This document shows positions 11,221 through 25,900 of a DNA stretch of 64,000 nucleotides, piece by piece. The notes under the pieces were generated by a model. That model was not told the origin of the DNA. It was given only the letters and a program-made list of their open reading frames with translations, and ran no database searches. The DNA lies in assembly GCA_949752735.1 (NCBI GenBank), contig OX457052.1:18856149-18920148 (forward strand), written 5' to 3'. Each line of letters begins with the position of its first letter. Positions within the stretch are counted from its first letter, which is position 1. The stretch comes from Lumbricus terrestris. Its lineage: Eukaryota > Annelida > Clitellata > Crassiclitellata > Lumbricidae. A program made the translations under genes and the position numbers.

Positions 11221-11978
11221 CAGTGGCGTAGTTAGCTTTTCATGGGCCCGTGTGCAGAGTTCCCGCATGGGTCCCGGTTTGGCCGTGTATATAACTGTAT
11301 AAGGCTTGACCGCAAAACGCCTTGCGTTCTTGCAATCAAGATCACCAAAACTAGCCAATACATTTGCTATTAACACATTATATGCATGGCCTACAATCTC
11401 ACTCACAGAATAAACAGGAATGGTATAAGAATGAGACAGATAAAATTACAGTGCATATAACTGCAGTGATTTCTCTGTCGAATTGAACTTGACTACGAAA
11501 TGTAGGGTGAACTAACATAAAGTCGGACACTTTTTCTTCTGACCGACGCCACACCGTAATGGAACGTCATATAGGCCTATAGAAAATTTAAAGTTTATTG
11601 TATAGCTTATCATCTCATTCAACTAATGCAGTCAGTTAGACTTGGCTAATTCTGTACAAACTCGACTAGGAGTGTGCCAAGTACAGCGAGCTGACTAAAT
11701 TTGACTTTTAGATTTTTCAGGTAAAGCTGGACACTTTGCTTGGTAAACTCGGACAACATAATTTGCCTATATGATCTTATGTTGTTAGAGTCGGACAATC
11801 AATAAACTAAACGATTTTCATCAAGATCTGTGCCTAATTTAAGAGTAACATAACAATGAACATTGAAAAACTTGAATGAATCAACAAAACGTCAGTGGGC
11901 CCACCTACATTTATTATAAAGGTTGCACTAAGCCACTAAGGGGCCTACTAAATGTTCAATCGTCACAGGCCGCCACTG
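11221..11978. mobile_element. Possible hAT-type element (CAGTGGCG ends)
   Basis: The ends CAGTGGCGTAG and GGCCGCCACTG are inverse, as in hAT MITEs, and GGGCCC-rich sequence lies just inside both. No clean 8-bp target duplication was found, so this is tentative. Confidence 0.4.
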
Positions 11979-13182
11979 TATTCGGTCCAGCAATGTTTGT
12001 AACAGTTGACAGAACATTTAAGAGCCGTTTGCAGGACCTTTATTAGCAACTCGGTGAAGGACTGAAGACTGTAGCAACGTAAGTGACCTAGACTAGGCCA
12101 ACTTCGTACCAGAAGACTTACGCACACAGGCAGGCCTATACACAAAATAAACTCGACTAATGGCTCGATCCACGAAAAGTCGAATAGGACATGAACTTTT
12201 ATAATTTCTGAAACATTCCAAACAAGTGAAAATATATTCATCATCAAAGACCCCACATTCTTCTGCGTATACTTTTGGTAAAACCATATGTAGCGTCGAC
12301 CTTCACATTTATACCAATGGTATGGTGAGAATTGCTGTGGGAGTAATAGTGGTTCAACCCCCACTAGTCTTTCTTAGGACCCCATAGTAAAGTCCTCATT
12401 TCACACTCCAACTCCGCATAAATCAAAATTTGAATCCCACTTATTTGCTTCACTTCTCATTCTGACCTCTTAGGATCGTAAAAATTGCCATATTTAGGCA
12501 TAGGGTTAATGATAGCCTACACATAAAGCAGTTTCCTATCTCTATATTTTTGTTTACTTTTTTGTCATGGTTTTGCTATCAGGCAAGTTGTCGTGAAAAG
12601 ATAACAAATATGAAGCATTGACATGGACCTTGTTTGTCAAAGTCGGACGCATTTCAGCAGGTGTAATAAGTTTGTCCGACTTTGACACACGCATGTTAAA
12701 TATGCATGTTTCAAAGTCGGACATAGTTATGGCAAAGTCGGACACATTTCAGCAGGGTAAAATAATTTTGCCCGACTTTGGCACACGCATATATGGTAAA
12801 GTCGGACAGCAAACAACTGCAGTTTAAACCATGACACTAATTCAATATCACTCAAACAAGTTACGCAAACTATATATTATACAGTAATCTCTATGAAAAA
12901 AATTGAAACTCTTCCTCTCAACAATTAACATTGTCATAAACCCTTAGCAGTGAAAAAGGGGCTTCGCTATATCAGATTTTAAAACTCTAGAAATCGACAT
13001 GCATCGAAAGGAGGCGACATCTTAAAATTTAGGCAACGATATCTTCAAGGTTGGGAAGTGTTTATCATTAATTGAACCATTTGCAAATACAATCTATGAA
13101 ACAGCCATCTGTTGATCGAAGTCTCTTCTGCGTGGCAGGCCGGCCGGCAAAATTTTTGTCCGACTTTGCCTGATGTCCGACT
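11519..13182. mobile_element. Cluster of AAAGTCGGACA motifs in both orientations
   Basis: The motif or close variants occur at 11519, 11743, 11788, 12637, 12710, 12733 and 12797 on plus and at 12672, 12769, 13157 and 13172 on minus. 12637-12805 is two tandem copies of a roughly 95-bp unit. The arrangement, inward at left and outward at right, suggests an element with motif-array ends; no transposase was seen. Boundaries are approximate. Confidence 0.5.
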
Positions 13183-13365
13183 TTATTTATAGAAAGTCCA
13201 TATTGTATACATATGTTTTGTATAAAATTAATTAAGTCTGTCTGCTTGAACATCTCTTGTAGGCGATAAAATGTAATCAGACTTTCGTTTTACATACATT
13301 TTGCATCTACAATAATGAATAGCCTATCTCCTTCCACCTCATGTACTAAAAACATTATATTTTAC

Positions 13366-13950
13366 ACTTATACACCCATACTTAAGTTACTGCAATCTCA
13401 TTTGGACATCTACATACGACACTCACCTAACTAAGCTAAATAGACTGCAGAAAAAAGCCATAAGAATTATTACTAAATCTCCCTTTAATGCTCACACTAG
13501 CCCCTTATACCAACAATTGAACGTGCTAAAAATATCCCAAATTAAATTCATCCAAACTAGTACATTTATGTATAAGTATGACAACAACCTTCTTCCACTT
13601 GCATTCTCATCCTATTTTAGACCTAACTTATATACTAAAGGCATTAGAAATAATAGAGCCTACATAAGTGTCTTTGCAAAAACGAACACTAGAAAATTTT
13701 CTATTAAGTACCATGCAGGGTCCTCTTTTATGGAATAAGATACCAGAAAGTATTCGTGCATCCAGGAGTCTCGCTCAGTTTAAAATCCAAATCCGTGCAT
13801 ACACATTAAACAATGTAAAATGAACTCCTTTATTTAACCAATGTTCATGCTTATTATTATGTTTTTGATATATGTTTTGAGGGAAAGTATCCCGTTGCTT
13901 CTGTTCATTTGCTTTCAAAGCACCGCCATTAATTAATTAATTAATTAATA
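13366..13950 (+). mobile_element. 5'-truncated LINE, reverse-transcriptase C-terminal end
   Basis: The translation gives LIHPYLSYCNLIWTSTYDTH, LQKKAIRIITKSPF, LNVLKISQIKFIQ and, after a frameshift near 13722, LWNKIPESIRASRSLAQFK. This is the post-RT domain of a LINE related to the 33-kb element. It ends in a (TTAA)n tail at 13928-13950. Confidence 0.8.
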
Positions 13951-14175
13951 TCGCATCTGCTTTTTATCTTCTATTGTTACCCCAATGAATTTTCTGGTAA
14001 ATAGGCCCCACTAGCGGGATCATTCCCTTCGGGTAGCCTATTGGTTCTGCCACACTCAGTATTGGTTGCTTACTTGTCCATATAATCGCAAATGTTAACT
14101 AGCAATCAATCACTGTGTGTACTATCCTGTAAGCAAAATTGTCTGCTTGTCTCTGTTTTTTGGTGGATCAATAAA

Positions 14176-14203
14176 CCAATTGAATTGAATTGAATTGAAT
14201 TGA
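14176..14203. repeat. (GAATT)n pentamer repeat
   Basis: Five TTGAA units. The surrounding 13950-14700 shows no gene or identifiable element. Confidence 0.85.
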
Positions 14204-15041
14204 TAGGCCTACACACATAAAACGAATCACACATTATACGCATGAGGCGCACACTGTCAATTGTCGAACTTCCCCCAATCAGAAGTGTCGAGCTTATCCG
14301 AACTTGGGTGGAAGTTCGACAGGTCACTTATTCGTCGACCTACTGTGTAATGAGCACTATGCATCCTACCAGCCTACTTTTCATTGCTATTAGACGTAGT
14401 TCAACCACTAAAAACAGTAAAATCTCCCTCGAGATGAGCGATATGCAAATAAACTCTGAACATGATTTTACATTGCGCAATCAGATGCATTGATCATTTA
14501 TCGGGTACACTGATTTAGCTCAGGGTTTCGTGGATTGCATCAATTTTGATATTTAAATTTTAATCTCAGTGGGTCAAAATAACAACTAAAGAAAGCTGTA
14601 TTAAAAAATATATCCGCAAATGGCATGTCACTGAAGTTCGTGAGTAAGAAAGCAAAACAGTTACGATTGTCGAATTTCCATTTAATGTCGGACTTCCCTC
14701 TAAGCACTCTACCTATATACTCAATGTGACCAAGGGATCGGTAGTATAGCCACACAAACTTAGCCGAACCCAGAAGTCAGGCTAAAAATTCGTCATTAAG
14801 TGCAGTAGGCCTAATACGTGTTTAGCTGATTAAAATTAGCTGCATTCAGCATGCAAAGTGATAGCGCAGGCAGTATAAAAGCGTCTACGTACTAGAGAAA
14901 GAAAATATCAAATATTATGCAAAGTAAGGAAATGTCTTGAGGTTCGAAACGTGCTTCAGTGGATCAGAGAAACTCGGAGTAAGAATTCTTTTGTGTTTCT
15001 TTCGGGACGAATCTCTTGTCCCTTCCTTTACCCTGACCGAT

Positions 15042-15202
15042 TTACTTGCTCCTTCTCTCGAGGGTTATGTGAAGCCCATTCTTGGGACGGAGGATAAGGA
15101 GTCCAGAACGAGCTATATCATCCGGATCCGTGCAGGTGATGGTGAATTTTCTCAGAATGCGACTCAACAGAACCTTCTCTTCCATTACGGCAAATTTTTG
15201 GC
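15042..15202 (-). CDS. CYP4V: P450 copy 1 exon 11 (C terminus)
   Basis: After a cctgcag acceptor the exon encodes [20 protein letters not shown] and ends [17 protein letters not shown] with TAA at 15042-15044. The [10 protein letters not shown] wording is near-identical to vertebrate CYP4V2. Confidence 0.93.
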
Positions 15203-15918
15203 CTGCAGGAAAAAAGATAATAAGCGATTTAAGAGTAGATCTATCCCTGAAAAGATGATTGAAGGCACTAAGTTCTTTGTTGCCAGTCTTGAAAACATGG
15301 CTCGCTCCAAACGAGACCAGTCAACCACTTAATAAAATGTATTTTTGTGAACATTTATTTATCTGTGTTCCTGTGCATCTATACAGTTCTACACGCTCTT
15401 CATATTTTACACTAGGCGCCGTTGTTTCTTGTGTTCAGCATACAATAACATGTGAAACGATAAATTAACTTTGCAGTGATATCGCATGACATGACGCCAA
15501 ACGGTGCTTTTTATACTGACCTATGCAGTTCCTGACACCAGCGGAAAACGGAATAAAGCAGAAGGGGTGCTTGTCCGCTGCGTTGTCCGTCAACCATCTG
15601 TCTGGATCCAATTTCTCTGGATCCGGAAAGTATTTGGGATCGCGATGGAGAGGAACCGACATGAATAAAACGTTCGAATTCTTCGGCACAAAGTAGCCAC
15701 CTACAAGCATGCAAAACAAACATACAAACAAACAAACATACAAAGTAAAATTTTATCGAAAAACAGCTTACACGTTAATACCTGCAAACTCACAAAGTGA
15801 CCTCCTACAAACACGGAACTTAACCAACTAGAATAATATAAAGCAATCGCCAACAAGCATATGCTATATAAATATAGTCACGTACTAAGATCCCAATCTA
15901 AATAAGTAAAGAGAAGAT

Positions 15919-15957
<39 letters not shown>

Positions 15958-18900
15958 GGCAGTTTGACTGGGATGCATTTCCACAGTTTTTGAGTTTTTC
16001 ACTTCAGGCCTTCACTACTGTGTAGGTCTCGGCATACACGCCAACGAGAGGCTGGCGATTCTCTACCACCTTGAGAGCCAGGGTGAGGGGCAAAATCCCC
16101 CAAAGTGTTTCAATAAAACGCAGCTATTGATCTCAAACTTTCTACCTAGACAGAGGGCCATCAGAACCACCCGGTGGAGGGGTTGGCGAATCTCCCCCAC
16201 CATGGGGGCCAGCGTGGGGAGCGAAAACCCAAACTTTTGCAATATCCGTTCCGTCGCCACATTTTCACAGCTTTTCATCTGAAACGTTCCAGCTACACCG
16301 AATGCTATCAGCTCACTTCGTCCCCACCCAACACACACCTCGCACCGCCAAGTCCGGGTGGGGACAGGGTTTTAATGGGAGAGCCACACTGGCCCCATGG
16401 GGGCCAGGGTTGGGAAGCAAAAACCCTAATTTCCCCTTTTTCACCGGGATGCATTTCCACAGTTTGTTTAGCTTTTCACTTCAAACCTTCACTACTGTGT
16501 CGGTGTTGGCATGGGACACCCGCTGGAGGGTTGTCGAATCTCTACCACCATGGGGCCAGAGTGGGGGCGAAAACCATAATTTTCGCAGTTTCATCGGGAT
16601 GTATTTTCACAGTTTTTCGTTTTTCACCTTGTCAATTCTAACTTTCACTGCTCTGTGGGGTGGGGTGTGAGTGGGCTGGAGTAGTGGGTGAGGTGGGGTG
16701 AGTGGTGGGGTGGAGGTGGGGTGAGATGGTGTGGGGTGAGTTGGGCGGGGTGTGTGAGATGGGATAGGGTGGGTCGGGGTGGGTGGGGTGGGTAGGGTTG
16801 GGTAGTAGTGGGGTGGTGGGGTGGGGTGGGATGTGGAGCTGGAGGTTGGGGAGCCAGCGGTGAGTGTCGGGAAGTAAGGAATTGGCCGGGAGCTGGGCGA
16901 AACCTAAATTTCCCGGGCAACGCCGGGTACCGTAGCTAGTATTATATAAATAATTGCGACAGTCAATCTCACACACAATAGGATGTACTGTGCGCTAGTT
17001 CTAATCAAAACGTCAATACTATAGTCACTAGCATGACTATATTATGACATGACAGTCACGTTCATTATTGATTCGCTTCCAAAGTCTATAATTTTTTATG
17101 TCCATAAAAGTCTTTATCAGTCGCGATAAAAGTAACCGTCTCAAGCATTCAGAGCAGCAGTACAGTCGTAATTACAAACATAATATCAGATTCCCTACCT
17201 ATCTCGCAGTCCTCGCTGACTTCTCGTCCAAAGAGTGGAACAGTTGGTAAGACTCTCATGCTTTCCTTGAAGACACAGTCGAGGTACTTGAGCTGACTGA
17301 GGTCCTCCATGGTGGCCGGGCGATCATCGTCACCTGTAACAATGCAACGGATACAGTTTAGTATTGAACGGAGCGGTGCATTGTAAGCGGCTAAAACAAT
17401 AGAAGGCATACAGTGGCTCGTCCTCATGACGTTTTTCAATGTAGCTTACGTTCATTTATTCAGAAATTTACGTAGCACCCTTTCAAGGTAACTACCGATA
17501 AGCGCTCTCTACTCCAGACCATAGTTTTTTCTTATTAACTTGGATCTATTTACCAAATTTACGATGCATCTGAAGTAACTAAGCAATTCAGAAATGCGTT
17601 TTCAACTTTTGTCTTCGTACGTGTTCGTATGAGAGGCTGGCTTACCGAAGACGCGGTCGACCTCATCGTGGAGCTTGGCCTGGATTTCCGGATGTTTTCC
17701 GATGACGTAGATGGCCCAGACTGCAGTAGCTGATGTCGTATCGTGACCCTGAAACATTAAATTAAATTAAAATTATTAAATTAAAATTGTTAACGACTTG
17801 TACAATACTTGGCTTAAATTATTTATATTATTTATATATTTAATATTAAAAATTAATTTTTTTACATAAATTAAATTGATTGGGCATGAAAGCTTTATAA
17901 ATTTATAAATATAATACAATACAATACAATGATGACGACGATGATTTGGCATGGTCACGACGATGATTTTGCATGATCACGGCGATGATTGGGCATGATC
18001 GTGAATTCGTGTTCTCTTGCTAACCGGTAACAACTCGTTTGTCTCTTCCCTGGTTCAAAATGCTGTGGTTGTAAAAATTTACGAAGAAGATTTCTGTAAT
18101 TTAATTCTTTTTCTAAAAAAGTGAAACATTACTATTACTACTGAAGTTGTTTTTTCAATCCGATCACAAATATCCAAACTTGTTTTTTACACCTCAAATT
18201 CGTTCAATAATTGCCAATCACCAATCTCAACTTTACCTCCAGAGGTAGCCAACAGCATCGGCTGCACGATAGCCTATTATACTGGTCAGGTGTAGTCGGC
18301 AAAAGACTATACTAAACCCGGTTTGAGGGGGTTATTTGAAGGCTTTGATTCAGAGCAAATGAATAAGCATGCAGCCTGGAGACCAGGGATTATAGTAATT
18401 GTGGTAATGACATGGCGTATGATATTATGCTCTGCAGAAATTAATGATGATTGTGTTTATGATGGTGTCTTACTGCGTTGGAATTGTAAATGTTATGAAA
18501 ATGACGATAAAAGCACCACCTCGTAACTTTAGCCGATCAGAGTGAGTCAGCCTATAGTAATTGCAGATATAAGGATATTTTACCTCGAACATGAAGGTAT
18601 CCACTTCCTCCTGAATGCCTTCCGTCGTCATCGATTCATCCTTCTTGGCCGTCCACAGCAGCATGTCCAAGAAAGCCATCCGCTTTCCAATTTTTATCGG
18701 TATCTGTTCCATCCCCTCACTTTCTCCTGGTGCCGCTTTCTTTCCACCTTGCTGCTTCGCCCATAGACGGTCAAATTCAGCACTACGCTCCTTGATGACC
18801 TGGAAGAACACAATGATAATATATAAACCATTTACAGTGAACACTCTATAATGAATATATAATATGTAAGGTATAAACTTACTGTAACATATATACATAG

Positions 18901-21900
18901 AATATACATACGATGTCATACATACATACATACATACATACATACATACATACATACATACATACATACATACATACATACATACATACATACATACATA
19001 CATACATACATACATACATACATACATACATACATACATACATACATACATACATACATACATACAAATATACATACATGCAAACATACATGCAAACATA
19101 CATACACACATACATACATACATACATGCATACATTCCTGTACATACATACATTCATGCATACTTACATAGATTATATACATACATACATATATACATAC
19201 ATACATACATTTATACATAAGTACCTGTATCATACATACGTGCAATTTCATTTAATTTTACATACATACACAATAGTGTGGTTCACAGATACATGGTAAA
19301 AAATAAAGTTCAAGCTAAAAACCAAGACACCCTCCCCGTTTGTTAGACCTACCAATAGTATTATTGAGACAAAATTTCAGCTTCCTATTCCAACTGGAAA
19401 GCGGTGCTCAACGACTGTGTTACTTTGCATGGGCCAATGTATAGACGTTAATGTAGAAATACATGTGTCGAGCATTATATTCCCATACAATCGAGTTTTA
19501 TTTCGAAATAAATCAAACATTTCTGTAACATGACAATATGTGTGATACTTAAAGAGTTGGTCAGCTTGAAATCGAAAATTTCAGTAGGTTTTAAATTTGG
19601 AAAGTGTCAAAAAATGTCAAAAAAATCATTAAATCCACAAATGTCTATAATTGTTCTTATTTTATGACACCAACGCCCGATGCAGTCTTATACTCAAGAA
19701 GGCCTTGCAGTTTGCAAGCACGGTGTCAACAGCAGATTTCTTGATTGATTGAGTGAGGGCAACTTTCCTATTTGCCTTGACCACTCGGAGAAAACACAGC
19801 TTTTTTCTTCATCAGCGATGAGTCAGTTGAATTCCTCGAACAACTTCACCCTTCTCTCAGCCGTGTTGTTGACCACTCTTAATTGCTGACTTCAGTCTCT
19901 GCCCTGCTGATAATCCTCATTCTCAATCTATTGCTCAGGTGTAAGTGCAAAAAGAGAATCACCAAACTTCAGGTGTGGCAGTAGTGTCAGTGTTCACTGG
20001 GTTACAAAGTCGCCCATGCAGGCAATCCCTCTCCTTCAGCACCACATCATTACCCGTCAACATCCTTTCACCGAGGATTTGCAGTCATTACGTAAAGTAT
20101 CTTCACCTTATCTGTAGCAGGCAGTTGGCAACATAACAGTGTCAGACCTTAAGCCTCATCTGAAAGGTACAGTGTACTAGTGATTTTCTAGGACATTCAT
20201 GGCAGCAACGCGGATCTCCTATAGATAGTAGTCACCTGAATCATAATCATTTCCTTGATGAATCAAAATTGACCGATCTTGTCCTGGAGTTTCAGCAGCA
20301 AGAGGAGGTTTTTGCCCATGCCTTTGAGAGAAGAAGGGAACCAAATCACACAAATGGATGAATCTGAGTTTCTTGCTACTTTCTTAGATTGAATACGTCA
20401 CGTTGACTGCTAAATCGGTATGTTTTGATGGCATACAGTAACCTGGCCAATCAACGTGTATGGTAAATTGGGCTATCCAGTTTCTTATTGAGGGCTGACT
20501 TCCAAGGACAACCATTGACACCTCAATGATTTCTTGGTAGTCATCTCTTAAACTGACTTTATTTTCAGCAGACTACTTGAAAAAACCGAATGATCTCTCA
20601 CGGGAGGCTTCAGTAATGGATACGACTTATAGAACTCGGATGTTGTCACGTGTTACACCATCTCACACATTCTTAAATCTCTTAAATATTGGATTATATT
20701 TTGAATTAGATGGACCACAGCACAAATGGAGATTTTCCCTAAAATCAACTCCATCCCTATGATGACAGCAGGCCAGCCACATAAACTTGTTTCCTATTAT
20801 GTCTTCTTGAAAAACGTTTAGGCTACTCCTCTAAAACACCCGGTGTTGTCATGTGTTGTATCAAAGATCAAGGCTTGAACATTATCAGTGAGTCTTCATA
20901 TTAAGTTCAGAAGATAATGAAAAACCTTGGATTTAAATTATATCCGGCATAGAGGGAAAGTTGGGCACAATAAAGAGTTTATCCACACCATCACCTGAAA
21001 CTAGCACTGACAGGCGGTCAACATATCCAGTGTGCTGCAAGTGGGTACAAATTCAGATCTTACAGTTTCAGCATGCTCCATCCTGGTCATCGTAAGCACT
21101 CCATGTGAATGGTATTCCGTGAAAGTGACAGGACAAAAGATCGCACACAAGCGCTGCAGCGCAGTGATTGACACCAACAATCTCAATGCTTCATGATCAG
21201 ATCAGCGTATAATATGTCATTGCTATCAAGTACATTTGTCAATTGATGGCTAAACAGCAGTCTAGTCTTGACTGCGGTAAGTATAATAGCACAACAGAAA
21301 TTATTTCAAGGTCATCTACACGACAATGGTTGAGGTTTTTGATCAAGCTACAATGAATTAAGATTTCTATCCAATACACCTATATGGTAATATTTCTACG
21401 TCGTTGAGCACAATCTTCCAGTTGGACTAGGAAGTTGAAATTTGGTGTCAATAATACTATTGACAGGTCTAACAAATTGAGAGGGTGTCTTGGTATCTAG
21501 CTTGAATTTTATTTTTTTGAACCACCCTAATACACAAGCTTCCAGATATAATACACCTGGAGCTTGTGCAAGTGGCAATAATATCATCTTAGGATCACAT
21601 TAAGATCTTAAGATTGTAGTATATTGCAAACTTGGCTCACAAGATAAGTAGCATTAGAGAAGTAATAGTGAGGCACCTGGGATCTAAATTTAATCTAATG
21701 TTAGAAATAATTTAAGCCAAGTATTGTACAAGTCGTTAAACGATTTTCGCTTCTATGCAAATCTTGCTTTAAAGTCATGTTGCCTAGAAAGAAACAAGAA
21801 GCAATGTCTGCTAAGATCAGCCTTTTCCGTGCAACGGACAGGAAAGATCTTCGGAAGGAGTGATTAAAAAACCAAGAAACGGAAGTCATTTATTGGAGGA

Positions 21901-22583
21901 TGCATACGGATAAACAAAAGATGGCGCAGCATGGGTTGTATACTATTGTATTGCATCTGACCATTTATAAAGCGCTTCTAGCAGTAAGAACCTTTCAGAA
22001 GCGCTCCTAGTGCGTTCAACCACGAAAAAACAGGCAAGTTTTTACACGAGAGAAAGACGAGGAAAGACAACCTTGGCAAATGGATGCCAAAAGGCAATTC
22101 CTTGGCAGTGTGCACCTGTGAGATCAGTGCGCAATCTACTGTTATGTGTCGCATACTCACTTCTTGAGTAAATCCATGAAGAATTTTGAGATGCTTGGCA
22201 TACGCTCTTCCAGAGGGATGCAGAAGATATAGAGCATATGGCCAAAGCCAGGGTTTCTTCACTCGCTGGAAGAAGGCCTCGCTTACTCTACGACAAAAAG
22301 GCATATAAAACCAATATCTAGTGTAATAATAACGATAATAATGATAAAAATATAAATTATAATAATTATAATATAACATAATAATAATAATGATAATGAT
22401 AATAATAATAATAACAATAATAATAACAATAATAATAATAATAATATCACTATCCAGCGCTACAACGCCGTTGCCTTCCAGGGCACCTTGTCTGGATTAC
22501 CCGGGGCCATGGACCGGCCACCCTAAACAAACTACAATTTATATGTAAAAACAAAATCGTAACTGTATATAATAATAATATTA

Positions 22584-22658
<75 letters not shown>

Positions 22659-22914
22659 CCCACGCCCGATATGGATGAGGTGTAATCGTTCCAGAATAGA
22701 TGCATTGCTTTTATAAACTCTAAGTCCCTGGGGGAACGAAGTACCTTTAAAAAGAAATATATCAATAATAATAATAATAATAATGAATCATTATGCCAAT
22801 GCATTCAGAGGCACATTTCAGGATGGTCGTGAAACCTTGGACGAGGCCTGATTTCTTGGAGATTCAATTTTTTCTCCTAAAATAATTTGTCAATAGACTA
22901 TAATAAATAACATA

Positions 22915-22974
<60 letters not shown>

Positions 22975-25900
22975 GAGGCCTTACAAGATAGCCTATAGGC
23001 ATCCTACAGAATAAACGCCAATTGGCAACCTTTCACTGCTGTACACCTGCTGTACATGTGTCACTTGTGCACGGTTGATCTAATAATATGAACAAGCGAG
23101 AATTCTGATGATATGTCGTACTTGAAAAAAAATCACAAATAGCCTTTTCTCGCACATGTTACTTTAAAGGAGACAGGAACGAATAGATCCACCAAACAAT
23201 CTCGTGCATTAGTGTGTAAAGTTGTATAATAATTTATCGAAACATATTCAACTGATACATTAGCTTTCAAGATTTTGTACTATTTTCCTGATTTCTCCAA
23301 AATTTCTCTGGTCACAAATATAAGCTTACACTTCGATTTTCTTCCAATATCTACAGTTTTAATTATATTCAGATTATAAAGAAGTGTCATCCATTTTAGT
23401 GCACATTCATGTCTTGAACGACTCTGACGCTCAGGTTTTTTAAAATCACTCTGCTCTATTCCTCTCAATGTATCGTAATCGTAATCTCCAAATTTCTAAA
23501 ACGTCACTCGAAAACCAAGCGCTGTACACCAGCTTATTCACGAGCGCTGCGTTGAGTCAAAAAGGGTTGTCCGTAAGAGTAGTCCATGGTGGTCCGGGTC
23601 GAGTTACCATAGCATCAGGGGAGTATGTATACTCTTAATTGACTACGGGTATATGAACAAGCTCGTTCTTGCTGTATTGCCTAAAATGGGGGTCGTACTT
23701 ATGCAACATGCAGCATCCCGAAAAGTGGTGATATAAAAGGAAGATGGGAAGCAGTATGGACAAAGTTGCTGTATTGAACACGGCCAGCGTGACTAACCCG
23801 TATAGTGCCTGAACATAGGCAGAACCTTCGCCCTGTTGAGCATTGACGTGACGTCCCATTGCGGTTTCTACGAATAATAATTATAACAAAGGCAGAGAGT
23901 CAAACAGCTGCGTCCTTGTATAAGGCTTAGTTAGAATAATCCAAGTGAAGTTACGGTTGGATTCTAAACACCGAGCAAATACCATGCCATGTATTCTCCG
24001 TCGCAGCAGTCGGGTTTCCGTCGAAATCATTCCACGGAGACTCTCCTGCTTCGACCTTTGTCTGACCTCTACGGCGCAGTTGACCGTGTTCAAGTCACTC
24101 TCCTTGCTCTCTTTGACTTATGCTCTGCCTTCGACTCCGCGGACCTCTCAATTCTCTTGCATCGCCTCTCCACTTCTTTTGGCTTAGTGGACCAGCCTCT
24201 TGATTGGCTTATGTCCTTCTTAACTGACCGTTCAAACTGTGTTGTTCTTGGGTCGTCCAGGTCTGCTTGGGACCCTGTCCCTCTTGGGGTGCCCAGGGTT
24301 CAGTCTTGGGCCCGCTGCTGTGTTTTCTCTATACTGCTGATGTCTGCTCCTTGCTGGCATCTCAGGGGCTTATGCACCAGCTTAAGGCCGATGATGTGCA
24401 GGCCTACATCCATACCTACTCGGCTGATGCGGTGGCCGAGACAGCGCCAAACCAAAGAAGAGATCCAGTAAGTGACCCTCTGTGAGAAAGGGAGCAAATG
24501 AATTGCATTCGAGCTTGTAATTATGCTATTTAAAATTTGTTAGGCTACTTCTGGCCAAGATATTGGCTAAACACACCTTATCTTTTTGTCCACCCTGTGC
24601 ATATAATTATATATAATATAGGCCCTGCATCCTTTCAATAATAAATAAATGAAAAGGTTACCGCAAATGATATCCAAAGCGCAGTGAGCCAAATAGGACT
24701 GAACTTCAAACGGTTCGCCGCCCACTTTGCTGTCTAATATGTTTACTAGAATCTCGGTCTGTTCGTTCATCACTTCCAGAAACTGTTCAAGGATTTTGAA
24801 GTGGAACGACGGAGTGATCATCTTGCGTCGCTTGAACCATTTCGCTCCAGTGCTGAAGCGAAATATCATCAATTAACCTATACAGAACTGTAATTGCATC
24901 TGAAAAATTTATGTAGCGCCAGAAGCGCGGAACAAGTAAAAGGCCATTGTTTCGCTATGGTCTTTATGATATTAAATGTCATAAAGAACTAGAATGTATT
25001 ACACCAGAAAAGTTCTGAATTCTAACATGCTTAGGTTACTGCGCACATTGTATAATGCTAATAAATGATAGCAGCGACCAAGTGTTGCAATCATTGATCA
25101 CACAATTATTGCTGATTAATTAGTCGCCTTTGATATATAAATAAAACTATATGCCAGAATTGTCGCTGTAGTGTAAATATTATATCATCTGATTCCTCTT
25201 CGTGATAGTAGGCCCACGCAATTTAAGATCCTCACTCTGATCCTCAAGGCTTAGAGGGTCTTGCTCCGAATTATCTGGCTGATGTTATACTTCGTCCTCA
25301 CTCAGAATCATCCGAACTCATCCAACAGACTCGACCTCTTGGTTCCTGGCTCTAGAACTGCTATGGCTCTGTAACGATCATTTGCCTCAGTTGATCTCTT
25401 TGGAATGCTCCTTCTCTTCCTGTTAGCTCTGTACTTCTGTCTGGCAATCTGTCTTCTGCTCTGTTTGTTCTCAAATCCTCTTTCTTCTCACGGGGCCACA
25501 CCCCCGAGACAGCGCCAATGACAGTGCCTTTGAACGGTTCGCCCTACTTTATAAATGTTTGAATACAATGAAATAATTATATTAATTAATTAATTAATAA
25601 TATAATTTCCGTAAGTTTAGAGACTTCCACCTGGTCAGAAGTCCAGTTTTAAGCCAAGGATCAAAGAACTTGTAGATGAACGCTTTCGTTATGTGCTTTG
25701 AGCCGTTGAAGAACGTCTACAGAAGAAAAATAATACACACATAAGAAGTGCAATTCCACATAAGGAATGAGTCAGGTTCTAATCAGATTCTTCTTAAATA
25801 CACAAGATTGCCTCAATGTACGACCTTAGCATCGGTGCTCTTTGCATCGCAATTTAATCATCGTATCATTGCCAAGTTTATCTCTCCTTATTCATTAAGG

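Noticed and set aside
14937..15332. 131-codon plus-strand frame
   Set aside because: It is antisense to P450 exon 11, whose splice sites, phase and family motif [10 protein letters not shown] fit the minus strand. The same applies to 42195-42557.
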